Positions 1 through 6,056 of a stretch of 10,677 bases of DNA are shown in pieces. Each line of letters begins with the position of its first letter. Positions within the stretch are counted from its first letter, which is position 1. Origin of the DNA: an uncultured Eubacteriales bacterium (GTDB lineage: Bacteria > Bacillota > Clostridia > Lachnospirales > Lachnospiraceae); the NCBI GenBank assembly GCA_949297565.1, contig CASFUI010000309.1, forward strand, positions 1 through 10,677, in the 5' to 3' direction. The position numbers were made by a program, and so were the translations under genes. The notes beneath the pieces were generated by a model. The model was not told where the DNA came from. It was given only the letters and a program-made list of their open reading frames with translations, and made no database searches.

Positions 1-190
1 CACTGAGCCTGACTACACGAAAGCGAGCGCTTTTCTAATAGGAAACGAGGGAAACGGTCTTACGCAGAAGGCTTGTGACGCGGCGTCACAGCTGGTTAAA
101 ATCCACATGGAGGGAAATGTAGAATCATTAAACGCAGCCGTAGCATGCACTGTTTTGACATATGAGGCTATGCGCCAGCGGCGGTGTTAA
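1..190 (+). CDS. TrmH/SpoU-family RNA 2'-O-methyltransferase, C-terminal end (partial)
   Basis: This is the last 62 residues of a gene that begins before the window; the first complete codon starts at base 2 and the stop is 188-190. The product would transfer a methyl group from S-adenosylmethionine to a ribose 2'-OH of rRNA or tRNA. Two hallmark motifs of the SPOUT/SpoU fold are visible: FLIGNEGNGL (motif 2, residues 11-20 of the visible part) and ESLNAAVA (motif 3), which together form the knotted cofactor-binding site. The C-terminal helix YEAMRQRR is normal, so the end is intact. It is most likely RlmB or another TrmH-like enzyme; the RNA target cannot be told from this fragment because the N-terminal substrate-binding domain is missing. 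Family assignment is firm, the specific substrate is not. Confidence 0.88.
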   Translation, partial: TEPDYTKASAFLIGNEGNGLTQKACDAASQLVKIHMEGNVESLNAAVACTVLTYEAMRQRRC

Positions 191-211
191 AATCTTCTGT
201 AATAGAGTATT

Positions 212-241
212 TTGTAAAAAAAGAGCGAAAACTTTTTACAA
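212..241. repeat. A/T-rich inverted repeat
   Basis: TTGTAAAAA (212-220) and TTTTTACAA (233-241) are perfect 9-base inverted arms with a 12-base spacer. It lies in the gap between the methyltransferase gene and the hydrolase promoter. It has no G+C-rich stem, so it is a poor terminator. It could be a protein-binding site or chance in A/T-rich DNA. Confidence 0.4.
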
Positions 242-263
242 TAAATTAATAAAAATTTTTTTT

Positions 264-299
264 GGGACTTTCCATAAAATGCCGGGAAGTCCTTATTTT
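264..299 (+). terminator. Likely Rho-independent terminator of the methyltransferase gene
   Basis: GGACTTTCC (265-273) pairs with GGGAAGTCC (284-292), giving nine pairs with one G-T wobble around a 10-base loop. The T-rich tail TTATTTTA (293-300) follows. The tail is interrupted by an A, so the terminator is moderate rather than perfect. It sits 75 bases after the upstream stop codon and just ahead of the next promoter. Confidence 0.6.
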
Positions 300-317
300 A
301 AGCCGTTTTTAACAGAT

Positions 318-346
318 TTGACAAAATTGCGTAACTTTGCTACAAT
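318..346 (+). promoter_or_regulatory. Sigma-A promoter of the SleB-like hydrolase gene
   Basis: A perfect -35 hexamer TTGACA (318-323) and a near-perfect -10 hexamer TACAAT (341-346) are separated by exactly 17 bases. The expected transcription start is near 352-354, giving a leader of about 67 bases before the chosen start codon at 420. The leader carries repeated GTAACA motifs, described separately. Confidence 0.85.
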
Positions 347-351
347 ACATC

Positions 352-386
352 CGTAACAAAATGTAACATTTTTGTAACATTTTGTT
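352..386 (+). promoter_or_regulatory. Candidate WalR box with overlapping palindrome in hydrolase leader
   Basis: TGTAAC (362-367), five bases, TGTAAC (373-378) matches the published WalR (YycF) consensus TGTWAH-N5-TGTWAH at all fixed positions. A weaker third copy, CGTAAC, is at 352-357. The same stretch contains a perfect 10-base inverted repeat, AACAAAATGT (355-364) and ACATTTTGTT (377-386). The site lies at or just after the predicted transcription start. In the Bacillus model that position would fit repression, unless another promoter is used. WalR is known to control cell-wall hydrolase genes, and the gene downstream is one. The assignment is inferred from the motif and context. Confidence 0.55.
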
Positions 387-419
387 TAGGCATAACAAAT
401 GCCGGAAAGGGAAAACTTT

Positions 420-1592
420 ATGAAACTTAGAAGTAGCAAAGCGGCGCTTTGTATGGGAACAGCAGTTGTTATGTTCCTTATGCCGGTTGTACCGGAGGTG
501 GCTGTCGCAAAAACTACCTATGAGCAACAGGAAAGTACAGTACAATTCGAGACAGAACTCAGACAGGCGTCCTACACGGAAAATGTGTCGGACATCGTTG
601 CGACAGGTTATGTGGAGGAAAAAGAAACCGGAATGTATGCGGGCATGGCAATAGCCGTGGCAGAGCCTTATACAGAGGTGTATGCCCAGGCCGATGAGGC
701 ATCGGAGATTGTCGGCAGGATGAATCAAAACAGCATTGCATCAGCAGAAGAGATCGAAGGAGCATGGACAAAAATCAGTTCCGGAAATCTTACGGGATTT
801 GTTAAGACAAGCGCATTATGTTTCGATGAGGAAGCACAGGTGATTGGCAGCCGTAACGGAGCGGTTACCGTGGCTGTAACATCAGAAACAGCAGCCATAT
901 ATTCATCTGAGAAGACATCTGAAGAAATCGGAAGCGCCGACAATGGAACAGAGTTTACGGCAGTCGGAAAAAAAGGTGATATGATTGCAATCGAGTACGG
1001 CGATTCCAAGGCATATGTCTTTGCAGACCAGGTAAATGTTCAGTACGCTTTAGAGAGCGGATACACAAACGAAGAGATTGCAGCTCAGGAAGCGGCTGCT
1101 CAGGCGGCGGCAGAAGCAGCGGCGGAGGCGGCAAGAAAAGCTGAGGAGGAAAAGGCAGCGAGAATCGCAGCAGCGATGACAGAAGTCGGAATTTCATATA
1201 ATCCGACTATGGAGGCGACTGAGGAAGAGGTATGGATTCTTGCGTGTCTTGTCGACTGGGAATCAGGCTGGGAGCCATATGAGGGCAAGCTTGCGGTTGC
1301 AAATATAGTTCTGAACAGAGTACGCAATCCAAGATATGACAGTACAATAAAAGGTGTTATATATGCCAGAAATCAGTTCTCGGGAGTATCTGACGGATAC
1401 GGAAACGCGAGCTCGACATTTCAGGCAAGGCTTGAGGCCGGTCCTCGTACGGAGGAGTGTTTGAGAGCTGCTATGGAAGCGCTTTCGGGAGTAAATAATA
1501 TAGGCTCCTACACTTCATTCAGAGCGCTATGGATGGCAAATTATGAAGCCTACTCAAGCTACACTGTTATAGGAAATCATTGTTTCTTCTAA
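420..1592 (+). CDS. Secreted SleB-type cell-wall hydrolase with SH3-like repeats
   Basis: A 390-residue exported protein. Residues 1-30 form a signal peptide: MKLR, a hydrophobic core, then VAVA before the mature chain. Residues about 78-138 and 148-208 look like two bacterial SH3-like repeats of the kind that bind peptidoglycan. Residues 218-252 are an Ala/Glu-rich helical linker. Residues 268-390 are a Hydrolase_2 (SleB) catalytic domain. Its hallmark run is DWESGWEPYEGKLAVANIVL (279-298); Glu281 aligns with the conserved glutamate of this lytic transglycosylase family, and the end GNHCFF is typical. The ATG at 420 is chosen over one at 399 because GGAAAGGG (404-411) sits at proper spacing before 420 and the signal peptide then starts correctly. 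It probably cleaves peptidoglycan during growth, division or spore germination. SleB proper is a germination enzyme, but the sigma-A promoter and WalR-like site point to vegetative use. The family is clear; the physiological role is inferred. Confidence 0.88.
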   Translation: MKLRSSKAALCMGTAVVMFLMPVVPEVAVAKTTYEQQESTVQFETELRQASYTENVSDIVATGYVEEKETGMYAGMAIAVAEPYTEVYAQADEASEIVGRMNQNSIASAEEIEGAWTKISSGNLTGFVKTSALCFDEEAQVIGSRNGAVTVAVTSETAAIYSSEKTSEEIGSADNGTEFTAVGKKGDMIAIEYGDSKAYVFADQVNVQYALESGYTNEEIAAQEAAAQAAAEAAAEAARKAEEEKAARIAAAMTEVGISYNPTMEATEEEVWILACLVDWESGWEPYEGKLAVANIVLNRVRNPRYDSTIKGVIYARNQFSGVSDGYGNASSTFQARLEAGPRTEECLRAAMEALSGVNNIGSYTSFRALWMANYEAYSSYTVIGNHCFF

Positions 1593-1627
1593 AAATGATT
1601 TCAAAAACTAAAAAATATAATTTAAAG

Positions 1628-1664
1628 CGGCACGCGTCTGATAAGTCGGAGGCGTGCCGTTTTT
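1628..1664 (+). terminator. Rho-independent terminator after hydrolase gene
   Basis: CGGCACGC (1628-1635) pairs with GCGTGCCG (1652-1659). After one mismatch the stem continues for five more pairs, closing on a TAAG loop (1642-1645). A run of five T (1660-1664) follows. It lies 35 bases after the stop and isolates the hydrolase as a single-gene unit. Confidence 0.9.
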
Positions 1665-1727
1665 AGCGCTGTGTTCCGGCGGATCATTTGCGCCGCAGCC
1701 GCGGATTTGTCATCTTGCGCAGGCGCT

Positions 1728-1756
1728 GTATTTGTGCTACACTATACTGCAAATAC
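1728..1756. promoter_or_regulatory. Weak argF promoter candidate within an inverted repeat
   Basis: GTATTTG (1728-1734) and CAAATAC (1750-1756) are perfect inverted arms 15 bases apart. A -10-like TATACT (1743-1748) lies between them. No good -35 hexamer stands 16-18 bases upstream; TTGCGC at 1715-1720 is too far away. A third CAAATA copy is at 1766-1771. The layout would suit an operator that blocks a promoter needing help at -35. It does not match the usual ArgR box well, so the regulator is unknown. Confidence 0.35.
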
Positions 1757-1803
1757 GTTTTTTGGCAAATATAAAATGTACTGATTGAGGAGGCTGGATA
1801 GGC

Positions 1804-2799
1804 ATGGATTTAACAGGACGCGATTTTTTGACATTAAAAGATTATACGCCTGCTGAGATTGAATTTTTAATTGATTTGGCGGCAGAGTTAAAGGATAAGA
1901 AAAAGAGAGGCATAGTTGAGCAGCCGCTTATAGGAAAGAATGTAGCTCTTATTTTTGAGAAGACCAGCACAAGAACACGCTGCTCGTTTGAGGTGGCGGC
2001 TCATGATTTAGGCATGGGTACCACATATCTTGACCCTAAGGGCTCGCAGATAGGAAAGAAAGAGAGCATAGCGGACACCGCGAGAGTACTTGCCGGTATG
2101 TATGACGGAATTGAATACCGGGGCTTCGGACAGGAAATAGTTGAGGATTTGGCAAAATATTCAAAGGTGCCTGTGTGGAACGGTCTGACAAACGAATATC
2201 ACCCTACACAGATGCTTGCTGATATGCTTACGGTGCGTGAGAAACTCGGAAAGTTAAAGGGCGTAAAGTTTGTATATATGGGCGACGCCCGCTACAATAT
2301 GGGAAATTCACTTATGATAGCATGTTCAAAGCTTGGGCTGCATTTCACGGCGTGCACTTCAAAGGAATATTTTCCGGCGGCCAAGCTTGTCGCTCAGTGT
2401 GAGCAGTGGGCAAAGGAGAGCGGCGGCTCGGTGACGCTCAGCGAGGATGTAAATACAGCCACAAAGGACGCGGATGTTATCTACACAGATGTGTGGGTTT
2501 CAATGGGAGAGCCGGACGAGGTATGGGAGGAGCGTATCAAGGCGCTTTCACCTTATCAGGTAAACAGCGCCGTTATGAAAAACGCGTCTGAAAATGCTAT
2601 TTTCATGCACTGTCTGCCGGCGTTCCACGATTTAAAGACGACTATTGGAGCGCAGATTCATGAGAAGTTCGGACTTGACGAGATGGAAGTTACGGACGAG
2701 GTATTTGAGTCTGAGCAGTCGGTTGTGTTTGATGAGGCGGAAAACAGAATGCATACAATTAAGGCTGTTATGGCAGCCACACTCGGAGCATATAAATAA
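1804..2799 (+). CDS. argF: Ornithine carbamoyltransferase
   Basis: This 331-residue enzyme joins ornithine and carbamoyl phosphate to give citrulline, a cytoplasmic step of arginine synthesis; the same family works in reverse in the arginine deiminase pathway. All expected motifs are present: STRTR (55-59) for carbamoyl phosphate, HPTQ (133-136), the ornithine loop with SMG (233-235) in DVWVSMGE, and HCLP (269-272) with the catalytic cysteine. The SMG and HCLP motifs separate it from aspartate and acetylornithine carbamoyltransferases. Its length matches bacterial OTCs. GAGGAGG (1787-1793) lies ten bases before the ATG. No other arginine genes are in the window, so anabolic (argF) versus catabolic (arcB) use is not settled; the lack of arcA or arcC next to it favours argF. 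It heads a close-packed run with the genes up to 5448. Confidence 0.93.
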   Translation: MDLTGRDFLTLKDYTPAEIEFLIDLAAELKDKKKRGIVEQPLIGKNVALIFEKTSTRTRCSFEVAAHDLGMGTTYLDPKGSQIGKKESIADTARVLAGMYDGIEYRGFGQEIVEDLAKYSKVPVWNGLTNEYHPTQMLADMLTVREKLGKLKGVKFVYMGDARYNMGNSLMIACSKLGLHFTACTSKEYFPAAKLVAQCEQWAKESGGSVTLSEDVNTATKDADVIYTDVWVSMGEPDEVWEERIKALSPYQVNSAVMKNASENAIFMHCLPAFHDLKTTIGAQIHEKFGLDEMEVTDEVFESEQSVVFDEAENRMHTIKAVMAATLGAYK

Positions 2800-2819
2800 G
2801 CCTGAAAGGAAGCGGAGCT

Positions 2820-3104
2820 ATGTATTATACAACCAGCGGTGCATACAGAAAATCTAAAATGTTTATAGATTACGCAAATGTTTTTCTGACTGTGTGCGTG
2901 GTAGTCATGTTTATTTTGATTTTGTTTTTGAGGAGCAAAAGCGGAATTATTTTCCCGCTGATTTTTCTTGCTGGGGGACTGGTAAACGCGCTTACCGGCG
3001 CCAAGCGTTTTATGGAAAAGAACAGAGTTGCGGGAAGTGTTCTGTGTGTGGTTGCTTTTGTGCTCCTGATTATGTCGGTGATGTGTTTTGCAACCGTTGT
3101 GTAA
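2820..3104 (+). CDS. Small three-helix membrane protein of unknown function
   Basis: A 94-residue integral membrane protein that I cannot name. Three hydrophobic segments are visible at about 19-37, 42-60 and 70-92. They are separated by short basic loops (RSKSG near 38-42, AKRFMEKNR near 61-69), so the loops are probably cytoplasmic or alternate sides. The N-terminal 18 residues are polar and aromatic (MYYTTSGAYRKSK). AAGGA (2806-2810) lies nine bases before the ATG. It begins 20 bases after argF and ends 22 bases before birA, so co-transcription is likely. Nothing in the sequence shows a catalytic residue. It could be a conserved small protein of the family with a membrane-organising role, but no function is supported. 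Confidence 0.75.
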   Translation: MYYTTSGAYRKSKMFIDYANVFLTVCVVVMFILILFLRSKSGIIFPLIFLAGGLVNALTGAKRFMEKNRVAGSVLCVVAFVLLIMSVMCFATVV

Positions 3105-3126
3105 ATGCTTCGGAATGAGGAGTATT

Positions 3127-4149
3127 ATGAAGACTCGTATTTTGAAAATATTGAGAAACGCGGAAGGCTATGTGTCGGGGCAGGCGATTTGTGAGCAGCT
3201 CGGCGTATCAAGGACCGCTGTTTGGAAGGTAATTAATCAGTTAAAAGAAGAGGGCTATGAGTTTGATGCGGTATCCAACAAAGGATACCGCATTGTAAAA
3301 TATCCCGATATTTTAACTCAGTCTGAGATAGAAAGTCAGCTCTCCGGCGGAGAAATTGTTAAAAAGGTTGTGTATTATGATAAGACCGATTCCACAAATA
3401 ACAGGGCAAAACAGGCTGCCGAGGAGAGTGCTTCGTCGGGAACGCTGTTTATAACGGAGCGTCAGACAGGAGGGCGCGGTCGCAGAGGCAGAAGCTGGGT
3501 ATCTCCAAAGGGAAGCGGGATATGGATGACTCTGCTTTTAAGACCTGATATAAGGCCTGACGCAGCTTCAATGCTCACGATAGTTGCGGCTATGGCTGTT
3601 GCCGGAGCGGTTTCCGGCGTGATTGGCAAAAATTCCGGAGGTGTTGGAGCAACCGGTTTGGAGGAACAGAAAAAATGTTTTATAAAATGGCCGAACGACA
3701 TTGTGCTCGGAGAGAAAAAAATATGCGGCATATTGACAGAGATGAGTGCTGAGCCCGAAATGATTAATTATGTCGCAGTTGGCATAGGTATCAATGTAAA
3801 CACTGAGAATTTTGACGAGGCAATACGCGATACTGCCTCATCAATTTTTGTCCAGACAGGAGTCCGCGTAAAGCGAAGCGAAATTGTGGCTCTGTTTGCG
3901 CGCGAGTTTACAAGGTATTATGAGAGCTTTATAAGCACGGGTGATCTGAGCCTTATCATGGACGATTATAACAAAATACTTATAAATGCAGGCAGAACTG
4001 TGCGAATAGAAAACGGCGGAAATGTTTATACGGCAAAAGCAGTCGGAATTGACAGCTGCGGAAGGCTTGCGGTAAAGGATGAAAACGGCGCCGAGTCAAA
4101 AATTATTGCGGGCGAGGTTTCGGTGAGAGGATTATATGGATATGTTTGA
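3127..4149 (+). CDS. birA: Bifunctional biotin--[acetyl-CoA-carboxylase] ligase / biotin operon repressor
   Basis: A 340-residue protein that makes biotinyl-AMP and attaches biotin to carboxylase carrier proteins, and that can bind DNA as a biotin-responsive repressor. Residues 1-60 form the winged-helix DNA-binding domain (SGQAICEQLGVSRTAVWKVI). Residues about 80-270 are the ligase core: TDSTN (87-91), the nucleotide-binding loop GRGRRGR (116-122), KWPND (187-191) with the catalytic lysine, and CGILTEM with GIGINVN after it. Residues about 285-335 are the C-terminal SH3-like domain. An extra stretch of roughly 13-17 residues (about 168-184, Gly/Lys/Gln-rich) precedes KWPND. The ATG at 3127 is chosen because GAGGAG (3117-3122) lies four bases upstream and the protein then starts directly with the helix-turn-helix domain. 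The DNA-binding domain implies it regulates biotin genes located elsewhere. Confidence 0.93.
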   Translation: MKTRILKILRNAEGYVSGQAICEQLGVSRTAVWKVINQLKEEGYEFDAVSNKGYRIVKYPDILTQSEIESQLSGGEIVKKVVYYDKTDSTNNRAKQAAEESASSGTLFITERQTGGRGRRGRSWVSPKGSGIWMTLLLRPDIRPDAASMLTIVAAMAVAGAVSGVIGKNSGGVGATGLEEQKKCFIKWPNDIVLGEKKICGILTEMSAEPEMINYVAVGIGINVNTENFDEAIRDTASSIFVQTGVRVKRSEIVALFAREFTRYYESFISTGDLSLIMDDYNKILINAGRTVRIENGGNVYTAKAVGIDSCGRLAVKDENGAESKIIAGEVSVRGLYGYV

Positions 4150-4471
4150 TGAGGAAATAGTTTTGTGCGCGGCGAGCGCGTATGAGAAAAAATTTTATCT
4201 GAATGAGGATTTTTCAAAGCTTCCTGAGGAAATAAAAAATGAACTGAAAATTATGTGTGTGCTTTTTACCGAGGAGGTAGGAGGTATTATCACGCTTGTG
4301 TTCGACGAGGACGGAAATCTTCTGTTTAAGACGCAGGCAGACGAGGACGATTTGCTTTACGATGACATAGCGTGCGGAATGCTGATAAAAAAACTGCGCT
4401 ATGAAAAGAGGGAGCTGCTCGAATCTCTCGAAATGTTTTACAAAGTATTTTTTCTCGGCGAGGACGCATAA
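4136..4471 (+). CDS. Small acidic protein of unknown function (resembles DUF6145)
   Basis: A 111-residue acidic, soluble protein. The sequence pattern (CAASAYEKKFYLNEDF near the start, IKNELKIMCVLFTEEVGG, LVFDEDGNLLFKT, then a helical end ELLESLEMFYKVFFLGED) looks like a conserved Lachnospiraceae family that I recall as DUF6145; this could not be checked. It has no signal peptide or membrane segment and no recognisable catalytic motif. The predicted fold is alpha-beta-alpha. GAGAGG (4125-4130) lies five bases before the ATG. The gene overlaps the last 14 bases of birA and its stop shares one base with the dus start codon, so translation of the three is probably coupled. The function is unknown. 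Confidence 0.8.
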   Translation: MDMFDEEIVLCAASAYEKKFYLNEDFSKLPEEIKNELKIMCVLFTEEVGGIITLVFDEDGNLLFKTQADEDDLLYDDIACGMLIKKLRYEKRELLESLEMFYKVFFLGEDA

Positions 4472-5448
4472 TGATAACGGAAAACACATTTAATGTAAAA
4501 ATCGGTAATGTTGAGATAAAAAACAGAGTTTTTCTGGCGCCGATGGCGGGGGTTACAGATTTGCCCTTCAGACAGATTTGCAGGAAAATGGGCTGCGGAC
4601 TTCTTTACACGGAAATGGTCAGCGCAAAAGCCATTTTATATAACAATAAAAATACAGAGTCGCTGCTTCGTGTGACTGAGGAGGAAAATCCGATAGCAGT
4701 TCAGCTTTTTGGCTCAGAGCCCGATATTATGGCGGATATTGCAAAACGAATGGAGGAGAGGGCGTTTGACGTCATTGACGTAAATATGGGATGTCCCGTT
4801 CCGAAGGTTGTAAATAACGGAGAGGGCTCTGCGCTTATGAAAAATCCCAGGCTGGTAGGACAAATTGTCGAGGCTATGGCAAAGGCGGTCAAAAAGCCTG
4901 TGACGGTAAAAATCCGCGCGGGTTTTAACGAGAACAGTATCAACGCTCCTGAGATTGCGCACGTTATACAGGAATCGGGAGGCGCCGCTGTGGCTGTGCA
5001 CGCCAGAACACGCGAGCAGTATTATTCGGGACATGCCGACTGGAGTATTATAAGAAAAGTCAAGGAGAAGGTATCAATTCCCGTAATAGGCAACGGAGAT
5101 ATTCTCACCGGAGAAGACGCGATACGAATGTTCAGAGAGACAGGCTGTGACGCTGTCATGATTGGCAGGGGCGCAAGAGGAAATCCGTGGATATTCTCGC
5201 AGATAAACGAATATCTTAAAAATAAGACAATTATACCGCCTCCAACTAAGGAAGAACTCCGCAAAATGATTCTTCATCATGCAAAGATGCTTATTGAAGC
5301 AAAGGGCGAATTTACCGGAATACGGGAAATGAGAAAACATTTTGCGTGGTATACGGCGGGTATTAAACATGCCTCAGCTCTGCGCGATGAGGTCAACCAT
5401 GTGGAGAGCTTTGATGAGCTTGAAAGATTATGTGAGCGTCTGAATTAA
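4471..5448 (+). CDS. dusB: tRNA-dihydrouridine synthase (Dus family, DusB-like)
   Basis: A 325-residue flavoenzyme that reduces specific uridines in the tRNA D-loop to dihydrouridine using NADPH. Residues 1-245 form a TIM barrel with FMN-binding signatures: LAPMAGVTDLPFR (22-34), the catalytic motif NMGCPVPKV (105-113) with Cys108 as the proton donor, VKIRAG (146-151), VHARTREQYYSGHADW (176-191) and GNGDI/IGRGARGNPWIF (207-242). Residues 255-325 are the helical tRNA-binding domain. Length and motifs match the DusB branch common in Firmicutes. The start overlaps the preceding stop by one base; GAGGA (4460-4464) is six bases upstream. The assignment to family is sure, the exact tRNA position is not. 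Confidence 0.92.
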   Translation: MITENTFNVKIGNVEIKNRVFLAPMAGVTDLPFRQICRKMGCGLLYTEMVSAKAILYNNKNTESLLRVTEEENPIAVQLFGSEPDIMADIAKRMEERAFDVIDVNMGCPVPKVVNNGEGSALMKNPRLVGQIVEAMAKAVKKPVTVKIRAGFNENSINAPEIAHVIQESGGAAVAVHARTREQYYSGHADWSIIRKVKEKVSIPVIGNGDILTGEDAIRMFRETGCDAVMIGRGARGNPWIFSQINEYLKNKTIIPPPTKEELRKMILHHAKMLIEAKGEFTGIREMRKHFAWYTAGIKHASALRDEVNHVESFDELERLCERLN

Positions 5449-5451
5449 TAT

Positions 5452-5480
5452 TTGACATAAGAAAATGCATAGTATATAAT
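5452..5480 (+). promoter_or_regulatory. Consensus sigma-A promoter of greA-lysS
   Basis: TTGACA (5452-5457) and TATAAT (5475-5480) are both perfect hexamers with a 17-base spacer. The transcription start is expected near 5487, about 57 bases before greA. It begins three bases after the dus stop codon. No terminator separates the two, so upstream transcripts may also read into greA. Confidence 0.93.
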
Positions 5481-5543
5481 ATTGTGACTGGTTTTAGCAC
5501 ACAAATAAAATTATGATTATAAATAAAGAAAGGTGACAGTAAC

Positions 5544-6020
5544 ATGGCAGAGAAGCAGTTTCTTACAAAAAAAGGTTATGAGGAGAGAGTAGCATTACTT
5601 GAGAATCTCAAGGTTGTCAGAAGAAAGGAAGTTGCTCAGAAGCTTAAAGAGGCGAGAGAGCAGGGGGATTTATCAGAGAATGCGGAGTATGATGCTGCAA
5701 AGGACGAACAGCGCGATATTGAGGCTCAGATTGTCGAGCTTGAGAATATCCTGAAAAATGCAGAGATTATTCAGGACAACGACAAGAGCAAGGATAAAAT
5801 CAAAATGGAAAGCGTTGTCAAACTGCATGATGTCGAGTATGACGAGGACATAGAGTATACTATTGTAGGCTCGTCAGAGGCGGACAGCCTTAACAATAAG
5901 ATTTCTAACGAATCTCCGCTTGGGGCTGCGCTTATCGGCAAAAAGGTCGGTGATACTGTTAAAGTTGAGGCGCCTGTGGGCGAAATTGAATATAAAATAG
6001 TTTCTGTAAATAATGACTGA
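5544..6020 (+). CDS. greA: Transcription elongation factor GreA
   Basis: A 158-residue factor that enters the secondary channel of RNA polymerase and stimulates cleavage of backtracked RNA so elongation can resume. Residues about 1-75 form the antiparallel coiled coil; its tip carries the hallmark GDLSENAEYDAAK (41-53), with Asp42 and Glu45 as the acidic pair that coordinates catalytic magnesium. Residues about 80-158 are the FKBP-like domain that contacts polymerase (YTIVGSSEAD, SPLGAALIGKKVGDTVKV). The length is standard. AAAGGTG (5529-5535) lies eight bases before the ATG. It is followed 36 bases later by lysS with no terminator, so the two are probably one transcript. Confidence 0.97.
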   Translation: MAEKQFLTKKGYEERVALLENLKVVRRKEVAQKLKEAREQGDLSENAEYDAAKDEQRDIEAQIVELENILKNAEIIQDNDKSKDKIKMESVVKLHDVEYDEDIEYTIVGSSEADSLNNKISNESPLGAALIGKKVGDTVKVEAPVGEIEYKIVSVNND

Positions 6021-6056
6021 TAATTGAGTTGTTTTGTATAAAGGAGAGAAATCAAG

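Noticed and set aside
399..419. Longer N-terminus for the hydrolase from ATG 399
   Set aside because: The ribosome binding site lies inside this extension, and the signal peptide is proper only from 420.
309..1327. Several open frames on the minus strand opposite the hydrolase gene
   Set aside because: They overlap a well-supported gene, have no ribosome binding sites and resemble no protein family; they are shadows of its codon bias.
1726..1780. ArgR box upstream of argF
   Set aside because: No 18-base site close to the usual TGAAT-N4-ATTCA pattern is present; only unrelated CAAATA repeats.
6021..6056. T-box riboswitch before lysS
   Set aside because: The greA-lysS gap is only 36 bases and contains no T-box sequence or stem structure.
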